This document shows positions 43,077 through 54,453 of a DNA stretch of 64,000 nucleotides, one piece after another. Position 1 is the first letter of the stretch; each line of letters opens with the position of its first letter. A program made the position numbers and the translations under genes. The stretch is from Heracleum sosnowskyi (lineage: Eukaryota > Streptophyta > Magnoliopsida > Apiales > Apiaceae), in assembly GCA_030848705.1 (NCBI GenBank), contig CM061244.1, positions 113,819,111 through 113,883,110 of the forward strand, in the 5' to 3' direction. Below the pieces are notes generated by a model. The model was not told the origin of the DNA and ran no database searches. It saw only the letters and a program-made list of their open reading frames with translations.

Positions 43077-44399
43077 TCAGCATCCCATCACCGCACAATT
43101 GTATACAAAACTAGCAGACTGCCTGCGCCCAAGCAAGTTCCATTGAGGGGGTCCATCCCTTGGCGCCCATGCATTGATTTCTATGAATCCCTCACCAGCT
43201 GCTCTAGGACCCCCGATAACAATAAGGCGATCACCACATGCCTTAAATGCCAAGCCCCAGCCATTCATGGAATCTGCTCTTTCAGGCAACCTTCCAACAG
43301 TTTCCCAGATTCTTCTATCCTTATCATACTTCCTGACTTCCATCTCTGCATAATCCGCTGCATACAACTCGTTGCCTACCACTGCCACGAGAGGGGGAGC
43401 CACAGCTGTGACAGGCATCCCAATCTCGCCATCTGGACGTGTCCTCACCGGAGACATGTTAGGGATTTCGGTCCAAATTCTAGTTTGTAAATTATACTCC
43501 TCCCCGCATGTAAGAAGCCTAGAGTCGCTGCCTCCAATTCCCCCAATCACATAGAATTTCCCATCCATAAATACAGCTGAACACATTTTCCGTGTTTTAT
43601 TCATGTTTGGAAGTGTCTCCCAGGCACCTAGCTCAGAATTATAAAGCTCCGCAACACTCATGGTATTTCCAGATAAATCACAACCACCGGCTAAAATAGC
43701 AATTTCCCCAAGACTAGCAGACCCAAACAAGCATCTTGGAAAATTCATATTCATTCCAGATGACCAGGTGTTAGTCAATACACTGTATCGAAATATGAAA
43801 AGGGCTGAAAAGATTTTTCCAAACACGAGAAGCTCAGTGCCAACGGCTAAAGATTCCTTATCGGAGAACATAAAGCATTCATCCGAAGTCGTTGTTGGTA
43901 ATCGCATCCAACGACGACTTATAGGATCAAAGGCTTCCCATCCAAGCAGTTGACAAGAAAAGTAAACCCAGTGTTCAACCACACCTTTCTTTCGTCTCAG
44001 TTTATAAAGCTCACCACTTCGAATCAGCTCACGGAAGCTTCTATTTAAAGATGCTAGAGAGCCATAATCAGATCTAGATGACCGAATAAGTGCACTGATT
44101 GAGTTGTCCCGGCCGATGGCATGAATAAGAGAACTTGAATCTGAATGATCGCCAGCATGACGTCGATTACCGGACTGGTCAGTGGGAATCATGGCAAGTT
44201 CTTCCGATGTTGGAGCTAAATCTAAGTCTTTACAAGCATCCAATTGCTTGGGCAGTTTTCTAGCTCCAACTTCTTCATCTCCATCAGATTCTAAAAGTCG
44301 CTTCCCTTGCTTCAGGTAGTTCATACAAGCCCAACTATTTTCCCTGTCACAGTTTCTTGAAAACCTCCTCGAAACCAGACAAGACCTTTCTTCCAACAT
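43077..44399 (-). CDS. SKIP11-like: F-box/kelch-repeat protein, SKIP11-like
   Basis: A single-exon coding region. The start is put at the ATG at 44399 (MLEERSCLVSRRFS), because SKIP11-type proteins begin MLE-x-RSCLVSR; an in-frame ATG at 44429 would add ten residues and is less likely. From that upstream Met the parts are: variable charged region to about 95; F-box-like LIHAIGRDNSISALIRSSR...LASLNRSFRELI (about 101-136); ELYKLRRKKGVVEHWVYFSC; then kelch repeats (about 195-400) with WEAFDPISRRWMRLP, FGSASLGEIAILAGG, MDGKFYVIGGIGG, VVGNELYAADY and DRLIVIGGPRA; the family end NCAVMGC. The expected role is the substrate-recognition subunit of an SCF (SKP1-cullin-F-box) ubiquitin ligase. It is intact and the only clear host gene in the window. 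Confidence 0.95.
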   Translation of the reverse strand: MLEERSCLVSRRFSRNCDRENSWACMNYLKQGKRLLESDGDEEVGARKLPKQLDACKDLDLAPTSEELAMIPTDQSGNRRHAGDHSDSSSLIHAIGRDNSISALIRSSRSDYGSLASLNRSFRELIRSGELYKLRRKKGVVEHWVYFSCQLLGWEAFDPISRRWMRLPTTTSDECFMFSDKESLAVGTELLVFGKIFSALFIFRYSVLTNTWSSGMNMNFPRCLFGSASLGEIAILAGGCDLSGNTMSVAELYNSELGAWETLPNMNKTRKMCSAVFMDGKFYVIGGIGGSDSRLLTCGEEYNLQTRIWTEIPNMSPVRTRPDGEIGMPVTAVAPPLVAVVGNELYAADYAEMEVRKYDKDRRIWETVGRLPERADSMNGWGLAFKACGDRLIVIGGPRAAGEGFIEINAWAPRDGPPQWNLLGRRQSASFVYNCAVMGC

Positions 44400-44527
44400 A
44401 ATTTCTTGATCAAAATCAGATGATACCAATATTCCAATCTCAAAAAACTTTTCTTGATCCTTTTTACTATCGCCGCCAAAATAAACCGCAAAAGATCATA
44501 AAAGGAAACCTCAAAAGCCACAAAATC

Positions 44528-45134
44528 CTGTCAAACTTCCAAAATCGATATCCCAATAGTCAATAAACTAGATGTATTAATGAGAACACAATATAAGGAT
44601 ATCAAAAATGCCCTTTTTCTGTCAAAACAAATCCTCTCAATAAATTACGCAGACCCCATTACTCCCAGATGCAGAAAAAAGACCTGCAACATTAATCCAA
44701 GTTTAAGTATACCCAAAAAATTGACCTTTATGAATCTTTTTCATAACAATCCAGATCAACAATCTATCCAATAAAAATTCAATCTTTTCCAAATTATCCC
44801 ACATCAAACTAAAAACAACACACATATAGCATTAAGTCAATGGCCAAGATTAAAAACAAATCAAATTCAAACTGTTACATAGCTCAAATCACTGATCCAC
44901 AAAACCAATAACAACCCAAATCAGATCTCATTAATTCAGATCAAAAACTTCAATAATTAATCCAAAACACAAAAATTCATAAACTTTTCAACTTAATCCA
45001 ATCACATGAACCATAAAATATCAATATCCACACTAACCAATCACAACCAAGTAGATAAAACAACAAAAAAAACACATTAAAAACCAACAAAACATAAACT
45101 TTAGCTGAAAAAAATAAAAAAGATTCAAACTTAC
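44528..45134 (-). other. Predicted 5'-UTR intron of the SKIP11-like gene
   Basis: Minus-strand donor GTAAGTTTG starts at 45134 (exon side CCATCT), and acceptor TTTGACAG ends at 44528, giving a 607-bp, AT-rich intron. The CDS begins in the next exon about 130 bases further on. A 5'-UTR intron is common in this gene family; the exact sites are inferred. Confidence 0.6.
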
Positions 45135-45700
45135 AGATGGGATAAGAAGAAAGATTGAAACTTGATTGGAATTATTGAGAAATGCAACTTCTTGGTATCT
45201 CTTTACATGTAAAATTGTATAAGTGTGTGTATTTGTGTGTGTGTTTTTTCCTAGCCTAAGTCTAAATTTAAGTGTGTGTAATGTGGGTATTTTGTGTTAC
45301 AAGCATTTGAAGTGAAAGAAAGGAAGAAAAAGCCTTCTGGTTTTTTAATGTTGTAACAAAATTCTTGGGAAGAAGAAGGAGAGGTGCAAGAGGACTCCTT
45401 TATTTCTTTCTCCCTTTAATTTATTTTAAAATAACATATCTAATCATTTCATATATATACACATAATAATACAATAGTATGTTATGATTATGAGAGATTT
45501 TATTTTATTTAATTTAAAAATATTTATTATTATTATATTTTTGTTGGTGTTGAAGACCATGGTGGGTGATTTGTTTTTGGGAGGGAGAGAGGGAGGGTGG
45601 TGGGACCTACAGGGCGGCGATTACGGGTGACCCGGTTACCGGAAGTAGACGGTGGTGGACACGTGTTTCCGCGTGTAAAAGGAGTACATAAATATTCGTA
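45135..45700 (-). promoter_or_regulatory. First exon and promoter region of the SKIP11-like gene
   Basis: On the minus strand a TATA-like TATATATG at about 45451-45459 lies upstream of a CT-rich stretch (CTTCTTCCCAAGAATTTTG region) that would form the first exon, ending at 45135. A G-box, CACGTG, at 45660-45665 lies roughly 200 bp further upstream, within a GC-richer block with GGGAGGGAGAGAGG on the plus strand. A G-box would allow control by bZIP or bHLH factors; this is inference. A 61-residue frame here is chance. Confidence 0.5.
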
Positions 45701-48700
45701 AGCCGTTAGGCAAAACAAACAAACTACAAGTAGTTACTTGTAGATATCCATGTAAGTTGTAGTTGTAGATATCCTGTAATGACATCAACGGGTACTGTTA
45801 TAAAGTAAATCATGTTACCTTAAATTCTGATAAGGAAATATGTTGGCGTATAAAAAATATATCGAGATTAAACTAAAATTATTTATGCATGTAATTTTTC
45901 ATAACAAATATTTTTAAATTATTAATTTTTTTCAATAATAATAAAATTAATTTTCGGGTTTCGGCTTTGAGAAGGGATGTTACTGTTAGTAGTTGAATTG
46001 AAATTTGATGGCAAGTTGAAGTGTGTTCATTCTCCTAGTCAATTTAAAGAATACGTGTGAAAGATAATGTGAAAATTTCATATTTAGAGCCAAGTTACAA
46101 ATCGGCAAAGAAGAATATGTCAAAGTGTAAAACTAAAATTGTAAAAAAGGACAATTGTTTAAGACCAAAGCAAGGTAGTATAAGTAGACCACGCATATAT
46201 CTGCACGCCAAAAAGGAAACTCGTGCCCCCTTTGATTTCGTATTAGCGCACTTGCATTAACTTTTGCACCTTTACCCTTTGCTTGTAAATCATGTAAACC
46301 CTTTTTCCAAATATAAAAATGAATTAAATTATTTTAATATTTTATTTAATTTAACAAAGTCCATCAAAAAAAGTAAAGGTAGAAGAGGTTAGACTTAATG
46401 GTCAAATAATCCAACCATGAATGAGTCAATTACTATAAGCTAAGACCCATTGGATATTGGTCATCTCTTGTTGTTTTGATTGGACCCTAACTTGATTTTG
46501 AGATAATAATGTTGTTCTTGTTGTATTAGGCGCGTCCTTTGGAAATTACTACTTTGTCCTAGTAGACTACGGTTATTTACCTATAAGGTGTGAATTGTCA
46601 TTGTTTATGGCTAGGGGTAGAGTTGTCTTTTAAATGGCCAATAAGAGCACAGACCGACCATGATTATGATAATGGTTTTTAATGTTATTATTAAATAATA
46701 TCTGATTGTTTTGTTTTCAACTGTTTAGAAGGCGGATTTCTGTTTATGCGAAGTACAGATTAAAATAGCATATGTCTTATTACGATATATAGGCCAATAA
46801 TTTGTGCGAAATGCAAGTTGAAACTAAAATATTAATTTTATTAAAAAAAATAAATAATCACTATTTATATATATTTATATTTGTAGAATTTGGATCTAAA
46901 ATTAGCATAAAAATATATTATAAATAAATATAATTTAATTATATAGGTCTAAATTGAACCAGAAAAAGGTAAAGAAATTAAGTCCAAAATAAAACTTAGA
47001 ACTAATATATTTTTTTCATAATCAAATGGATATTTTCCTTAGTCGTCATTCGATAAATTTTGAAAAATGATAATCAACTACATATTGAATTTTATTCCAA
47101 TAAGTTCTTAAAAGAAAATGGGGCTGCTTTGCTATTTGCATTTAGCATTTAGCATATGCTCTTTAATAGGTCCGCCGTTCGCCAATGGAATCCTATTCAA
47201 ATCCATTTCGAGCAAGGGAAAAAGTCAGACCATGTATTGGACCCAAATTGTGTGCCATGTTCATTAATTTCCTATAATCATACTTATCGATAAAACAAAC
47301 ATACAAGATTAATCGAGATAATTATTTTCTTAATTGTGTGTTGTAGCAGTTGCCCTCGAATAATATTTTATGATTAAATAGTTAAAGACATGCACAAACA
47401 CACGTGCCAGTGTTGGAGTTCGGAAGCTAAGACATTGCTCTAGGTTTGTGGTTCACTTGTCGGCGCACGTGCGTACCTTTCTTTCATATTTTTTTGTGAA
47501 AAAATTAACTTATTATAAACATAGTGAATCAACAATTTTTGTTTAACGCAAAAAATAAAATTTCTCATTTTTTTTTATTTTTTTGGAATTAAAAATTTTG
47601 TAATAAGTAATATATAAGTCAAAGTCAACACGTAGAGGTAGCTAAATTGGACAAAAAAACAAGAGAAAAGATGGATGAATGAAGTGTCACTTTATGTTGA
47701 AAACGGCAGCTGCGATCAACTGACAGATCGAAGTACATGAATTATGGAAGTGGCAAATTCGTACAAGTATGTAAGAGGGTATATCGACTTGACCTAACTT
47801 TCGGTGCTAAACTGCTACTAATTAGCTACTCTCCTAGATTTTAATGAACCTGCATCGATCATCAACATGCACACGCCTTTTCTGTACTACTTGTTTGTAC
47901 CGCTGGTTACTGAATTCATGAGGTGGTTCTTCGCAATATTTGATTCAACGGGGGGTTTTCTATTTGACTGATGTGTATTGTCAATTTTATACTCCTACCA
48001 TGTCCTTCTTTCTTTATTTTAAAGGATTAAATTGACCAGATTTATTTATATAACTTGACAATATTTTTGAAAGTAAATTATATAAACTTTTCAATTATAT
48101 AAGTTTATTATTTTTTATTGAGTAAATTTCAGGATGGTGGCTAAACTTTGCCTCAATTTTCGAAACATTGGCCGAGCTTTCAGATTTTTAATTTTTTGAC
48201 TGAGGTTTTGCTCCGCCTTTCAAGAAGGTGCCTTTTAGTCAATTTAAGCACACAAAGTCAAAATAGAATAATTATTTTAAAATAGAGGGAGTATCATATT
48301 ACATTAATATAATATAATTGTATTATATTTTACAATCATGATTTTTATTGTCATAAAAATATACAAATTTGAAATTTAATTTAATTACAAAAATGAAATA
48401 ATGAGAAGCAAAATAAATACATGAAATCATTTGATGATTAAGTTGTTGTTTGGTTTTAAAATACTTATTCAAAAAATGTTATTTGATAAATTTGTTTTTT
48501 TGGTAAATTAAGGGAAGTTAAACTCTTTTGAAAGTTTAAACGACTAATGATAATTGATTGGGAACCAAATAAATATTTCAAAAAAATATCCAAAATGATG
48601 TGGCAGATTTAAGTTGGAAAAATGAGAAATTTTGATTAATGGGGTTCATTGCGCGAGTTACATCTCATTAGTTATTTTACCGACCAATTATAAGGATAAA

Positions 48701-50834
48701 CGTGGTATTTTGAGACTTTTTAAAAAAAAATATTTGGTTTCTGTATATATTGTAATTTTTATCCTAAATGCAATTTTCATATTTGGAACGAAAAGCATTA
48801 AAATTTAATGAATGATGTTACAGAACCCAAAACAATCTCTCAAAAAATAATTTAAATGACGTGACATGACACATAAATATTTTGATTTGAGACACATATG
48901 TATTATGTAGGTACGTGTGGTCTCATCTTTTTATTTGAAAAATAACCTATTTAACAAATGATGCATAAATATTTTTTATAAATTTTTGGATTGCCTAACA
49001 ATTTTTAAATTTAATTTATTTTTCTATTTTATCAAGGTTACATTTATTTCAATTTCCAATTGCATAAAGCAACATAATTATACTAACTTCCAACACACAC
49101 CAATTAGATTCCAAATTTAACATTATCATTAACAAATCCACCATTATCACATGTGATGCAGATTCTAGAAGCAAAAAATAGCTGGCCAAATTTGGCCGTG
49201 TTTTCATTTCACCGCTCAAATCTCATAACAAATCAGGAAGTAACGCATAGGATTATCGAGTATAAACATGTCATTATTTCCACACGCTATCATAACATAA
49301 ACGCACTTACAAAAAGTTAAAGCTAGTAACCCTAGACTAATTCCTAATCAAAAGTCTAAGACAACTGCGCCTCTAATCCTCTGACATGTGACCTGCAATT
49401 TACAATAGAATTTGGTAAAGATGAAAAAGGCTAAATGGGAACAATTCTTGTCAGGTACGGCAAAGCAATTAATAGAAAAAGTTAAGATGAGTTTCAAAAA
49501 ATTAAATTAAATATTATTTATTTTTTATAAATTATACTCCTCCACTATCTCCAATCCTACTCAGAAAAAAAAGATTCTGGCGTGCACTAACTAATTAAAA
49601 TAATCAAGCTTATTGGATCGAGGTCTCAAATCTCCACCATTTATATAAAGACGTGTGGTCATGTGAAGCATTATTGGATGGTGAGAAAGTTGTTAATCAC
49701 AAAACTTAGCAAATTAATTACAACTTTTAATACAACTAATAAACAAAGACAACCGAGATTATAGATTTAATCCTTGAAAGGAAAAAGGACAGCAACTTGA
49801 TTCATCACACAATTAAAAATATTACAACTTAATTAAGTTCACTAATATTAACCTATTGTCTTTAAACTATTTATTTTTACCAGAATATATCATGAGAATA
49901 TGCTCGAAGAAAAGGCAACAAAAGTGAAGGAGAATGTTATTTTTTGTGCTATATTTGATGTATGCGTAATTGCGTATACTCACTCGTCCATATTAAAATT
50001 CAAAGTACCTTAAACCGAGGATACAAAAGTTGATCCCCAAACCTTGTAATATAAGCTGATTCAACTTTTTTCTCTCCTTCTCGATAATTAAAAGAAATGA
50101 AAATTACGAACATTTTGAGCGCATGCGTAAAATGTACCTTAATATTAATTTCTGTATAATTGTATTAACTTACATATGTTGGAATTATTCAAAATCAGTT
50201 GACTCGGTGGAGTACTCAAAAATTGGAGATCAACCGATTTAGATTTGAGCAGTAGTATTCTGTAATTGAAAACGAATACTTGAAAGTTCAAAACGAATAC
50301 TCAAAAATCTATCGATTATTCAAATTTTGATGACAAAACCAAATAAAATCAATTTTTGAATTTTAAAACCTTGTTCAAATTAATAAATTATCTAACAAGA
50401 TTAGTTTTATTACAAAAGTAGAGTTTAGAATATGATTGTATGGATCTGTGCATTGGCGTTTACAGGTGGTTGTGAAAGCAGGGGGATAAGCATGTGAGTT
50501 GTATGGTTATAAATATGGAGGGATGTTATGAAAATTTGTTTGGTTTTTATCTGGCAAAGGGCCCGTTCCAGCATCATCACTTTGTAACCCCTACCAACCA
50601 TTTCAAGTTTACATTTCTCCAAGTTCTAAACTATGATATAATTCTATTTTAGTTTTATTGTATGTTATTAATATTGTTGTATGTGGGCAATTGCATGCAT
50701 ATAGTACAATTATATCATTGCTTGACTTGTAGCTTCTGGTACTTAATGATATGTTGTCAATATAATTCTGTATATAAAATTTTCTTCTTAAACACATCTT
50801 TGGATTCGAAATTTTAATATCCGGGAATGATATA
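45701..50834. other. Long AT-rich intergenic stretch, no gene seen
   Basis: Read on both strands with no coding region, terminal repeat pair or RNA gene recognised. A block at about 48120-48250 (starting AAATTTCAGGATGGTGGC) and one at about 48600-48720 have a composition unlike their surroundings and may be old repeats. The short frame 46057-46260 has no supporting features. Confidence 0.55.
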
Positions 50835-51168
50835 GTGCGTGTTTGGGGTATCACAAAATAATTGACTTATAGCTTAAAATGAGTAAGTGTCATATAAGTG
50901 ATAAGTTGATGAATTCTTATAAGTTATAGGGGTGTTTGGATAAATTTACTTATAAGTTAGTGAATAATTTGCAAAATTAAATTTGAAAAAATAATTTTTA
51001 AATACAATGATTTCAACACTTTTATTTTAAATTAAAAAAGTATTTAAAAACACAAATGTAAAAATATAAAATATTAGAAAAATAAAGAAATTAAATAATA
51101 AGTTGATAAGTTAAGTAAAATGTTGGTGATTTCTAACATTCAAACTTATCAATTTATAAGTTATAAGT

Positions 51169-52412
51169 TGAAAATCAACACCTAGAGGGGAGGGGTGAAT
51201 ATGTGTTATGACTAACAAAGACCAATTTTAATTATTACCAAGTTATGTGACTGAAAAAGCAAAAACAGTCTGATTTTGTTGTCTGATAGCTTACTGAGTT
51301 CACAGAATGTAAAGTGGTAGTTAGCTACGTTGTGCAATGCAGTATAGAAAAAGTGCAGAAAGTAAATAACACACAACAATTTTAGCCAGGTTCGACCCCT
51401 ATCTCCTATAGGTCTACGTCCTGGTCCTCTACCAACACGGCAAATGAATATATTATTGATCAAAGTGAATTACAACTACACAATACAATAATATATCTCC
51501 CTGAACTCCTAGTTACTGTTTGCAGCTTGCTGAAACATCTTGTTCCTTGAACGCAGCTCTCTAAGTACTATACTAAACCAAGTATAAACTCCTCTATCTA
51601 TCAAGTTCCCTGAACCCTTGTTTCCCAAGCTCACAACACCAGCAACTACCAACTTACAAGTTGAACAATACAAAGATATAATGAATTACAATCGAAACTA
51701 TGAACTCTAATCAAGAATATATATCGTATAATATATAAGAGCTCAAGTATGTAAAAGATATTGCAAATCAGCATTTGATAATACTTGTGTTTCTTTAAAA
51801 CATTGTCCAACCACTAAGAATGAAAAACACACAAGTATTTATATAATGAACAAATGATTTTGAATTAATCCAACAACCAACGGTCTTGACTACCAAGTCT
51901 CACGTTTTTGTTCCTTGATTAATTCAAACCCAACGTTCATAAAAATAACGTTTAGAAACCAGAAGAATAGAGAGAATAAGAACATCAAGAAAACACGTTC
52001 AACTGGTTTTAAAAGCCCAATAAACTAGAAGTTGTTAAAAGATAAAACGTTTATAAACAACTTCCTATAATATAGGAATTATATATATATGAAAATAAAT
52101 TCGAAATTATTTGAGCTCATATATATATACACGACTTATATAACTAATAGAGTGCTTACAATTCAGTTCCTAGAAGATTTCCTATAAAATAGGACTGAAA
52201 CTCTATCTGCTAGAAGTGTTGTCAGCTTGCTGCCTGTATACAAAATTACATTGCCAGCTTTCTGCCTGCAAAGAAAATAGATCTGCCAGCTAGCTGCTAC
52301 GACATGTTTTGTTAGAAAATACACAGCTTTTATCTCCTGCAAAACCATGTTAGTACAATACACTTAACCCAGCTTGCTGCTATAGTGTTATCATCAAAAT
52401 ACCAGGGTTTCA
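51169..52412 (-). repeat. Copia-3 3' LTR (element sense)
   Basis: 1,244 bp, in element sense starting TGAAACCCTGG and ending TTGATTTTCA. Contains three exact copies of the element motif (plus-strand CAGCTTGCTG at 51523, 52223 and 52370) plus near-copies. Bordered by the polypurine tract on the inner side. Confidence 0.93.
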
Positions 52413-52741
52413 ATCTCCCCCTTTTTGATGATTACACAACAATTTTAGGAAGAAAAAAATTCTCTCCCTAAATCTAATAACCCTGCAACAATATATTTAT
52501 CTAACAAATATGCATTTCAATTAAGATAAATAAAAAGAAACCATTAGTTCACATAAACCAACCCAAAATAACAAATAGTACCAACATCAAGTTTAACTGC
52601 ATAAACCAGCAGTACCAGAAAACAATACCACAAAACAAGTCTTAGAACCGACAAACAAAAACAAGTTCAAATAACACCCAAATAATAAAACCCAGAATAT
52701 CCTAAAATTTATCCCCCCCTTAATCATAAAAAGAAGAAAAT

Positions 52742-54106
52742 TTAGGCATCCATTTTATCATCATCCTCCTCATTTCCATCAGCAACATCATATTCCTTAG
52801 CAATATCAGCAACCAAGTCCTTAGCCACGTCCACATTAGTTGAATCCATAGCAGCATTCTGAGAAGTGTTATGAGCAGGAGAACCAGATTCTGTCATCGC
52901 AACAGTAGCAGCAAAGGCACAAAGACGAGAAGAAGACTTCGAACCAATAATCAGATCACGAAGAAAACGTATCTCATCAGTCATGACATCGAGTCGAGTA
53001 TGAAGTGCTTTGAAAGAATCACGAACTTCATCCATAAAAACTGCCATTTCAACCTCTTGAACATCTATCTTATCAGTTTCAACAGAAATTGGTTGTGGAG
53101 GAGGTTGAGTCGGAATTGGCATTTGAATTAACGTTCCATCAGATTCCACTTTGAGATGAGACTGGAGAAGACTCTTGTGATCTAAAAACTCTGTGGCAAC
53201 CTCTTTATCAGCCTCTCTTAATGGTACACCATACCACTCAAACACACGAGTTAGAAGCAAACCATATGGCAAACCCGGTTGATTATGAGAATAAAAAACA
53301 TCCAACATATTCTTGATAATTAACCCAGACAAATCGAACTTACGACCAGACAAAAGCATAACAATAAGAGTGACATCTTGACCCGCAAAATTGGATCGAC
53401 TGCCTAAACGGAGATTAATATTTGCCAAACCCACTCGAAACAGTAAATGGGCCATCAGAATCACAAACTTAGTGGTAGGAGAAGCATATTGCAACAAACC
53501 ATCAATATTACGAATGACTTTCAATTGATCTAAAGCAGAAAAACCCTCGACATCAACTGGACCCTTATTGGTACAAATAGACACATTCGACGGATCAGTA
53601 ATACCCAGAATATCATTAAGCGAATTTGGGGTTAACATAATCTTAGTCCCACGAACATTTGACATGCAAATTCCATTCTTCACAATATCCAAATTAGCAT
53701 AGAACTCATAGACGCAATTAGGGTAGCATTCTCGAGGCAAATCTTTGATAAACGAGTCAAACCCTAACTGAGTAAATAACTTAATAGCACCACACTTGTG
53801 ATAGGAATTACCTGCAATAGGTCGACCGGTGATGATAGTTATGTCACCTAAACGGAGATTGGTAAACCGAACCTCAAGATCCTTAGAGACAAAAGTGATG
53901 TCATATTTTGAGCGCTTAATCGAAGAACCGTCGCCAAGACCAGAACGCTGTCCACCGGAGAATTCATCACCACTGTCGAGACGAACCGAAGACAAGTGGA
54001 CCTCATCATCTTCATCGAACAACCGTTTATTCTTTCCCTTAGCAACCTTGGATTCATCCGGAGTGAGAACATTTGAAGCAACCCTTTTACCACGAGTATT
54101 TCTCAT
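52742..54106 (-). CDS. Third ORF of Copia-3, 454 aa, after pol
   Basis: Intact frame starting MRNTRGKRVASNVLTPDES. A basic N-terminus (KGKNKR) could be a nuclear signal. Residues about 70-330 form a globular region with CVYEFYANLDIVKNGICM, VRGTKIMLTPNSLNDILGI and GRKFDLSGLIIKNMLDVFY. The EFYANL...VRG...L...LG pattern is that of the plant transposon protein domain seen in many plant retroelement-linked ORFs. A predicted helix or coil (MAVFMDEVRDSFKALHTRLD) and an acidic tail follow. No transmembrane segment was seen. Unlike gag and pol of this element it lacks the CAGCAAGCTG motif, and unlike pol it is undamaged. Function unknown; the Copia-2 third ORF is probably its distant relative. Confidence 0.85.
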   Translation of the reverse strand: MRNTRGKRVASNVLTPDESKVAKGKNKRLFDEDDEVHLSSVRLDSGDEFSGGQRSGLGDGSSIKRSKYDITFVSKDLEVRFTNLRLGDITIITGRPIAGNSYHKCGAIKLFTQLGFDSFIKDLPRECYPNCVYEFYANLDIVKNGICMSNVRGTKIMLTPNSLNDILGITDPSNVSICTNKGPVDVEGFSALDQLKVIRNIDGLLQYASPTTKFVILMAHLLFRVGLANINLRLGSRSNFAGQDVTLIVMLLSGRKFDLSGLIIKNMLDVFYSHNQPGLPYGLLLTRVFEWYGVPLREADKEVATEFLDHKSLLQSHLKVESDGTLIQMPIPTQPPPQPISVETDKIDVQEVEMAVFMDEVRDSFKALHTRLDVMTDEIRFLRDLIIGSKSSSRLCAFAATVAMTESGSPAHNTSQNAAMDSTNVDVAKDLVADIAKEYDVADGNEEDDDKMDA

Positions 54107-54453
54107 TGCGAGGTGAGGAAACCGAAGTTGGAGAGAGATGAATAGTGTGGGTGAAAAGAAAATGAAGAGTCAGGGGAGCCGTATGTATTTTAAACCTCTT
54201 TTGAGAATATACGGGGGAGTTGAAGAGTTAGGATTAATATTAGCAACTACCCACCCCCAAATTATAAGAAAAAAATATACTTATCCTAACGAAAAATGAG
54301 GCAAATTTCAAATAAAACACGGAGGGATAGAAATATATATATATATATATATATACAGGAATGATATATAACAAAGACAGAACACCAAATAAAAAGAACT
54401 AAGTAGTAGAAAGCAGGATAAAAAAAATAAAATGCAGAGATTACCAGGATATA
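54107..54453 (-). promoter_or_regulatory. Promoter-like spacer before the Copia-3 third ORF
   Basis: On the minus strand, TTTAAAATA (about 54187-54194) lies about 85 bp before the ATG, followed by a pyrimidine-rich leader (CTCTTCATTTTCTTTTCACC, then CATCTCTCTCCAAC). This is the usual plant layout of TATA box, Y-patch and leader. A (TA)n tract lies at 54333-54355. It supports independent transcription of the third ORF, as also proposed for Copia-2. Confidence 0.5.

Noticed and set aside
45533..45718. 61-residue minus-strand frame upstream of the kelch gene
   Set aside because: Pro/Thr-rich reading of a GC-rich promoter block; no support.
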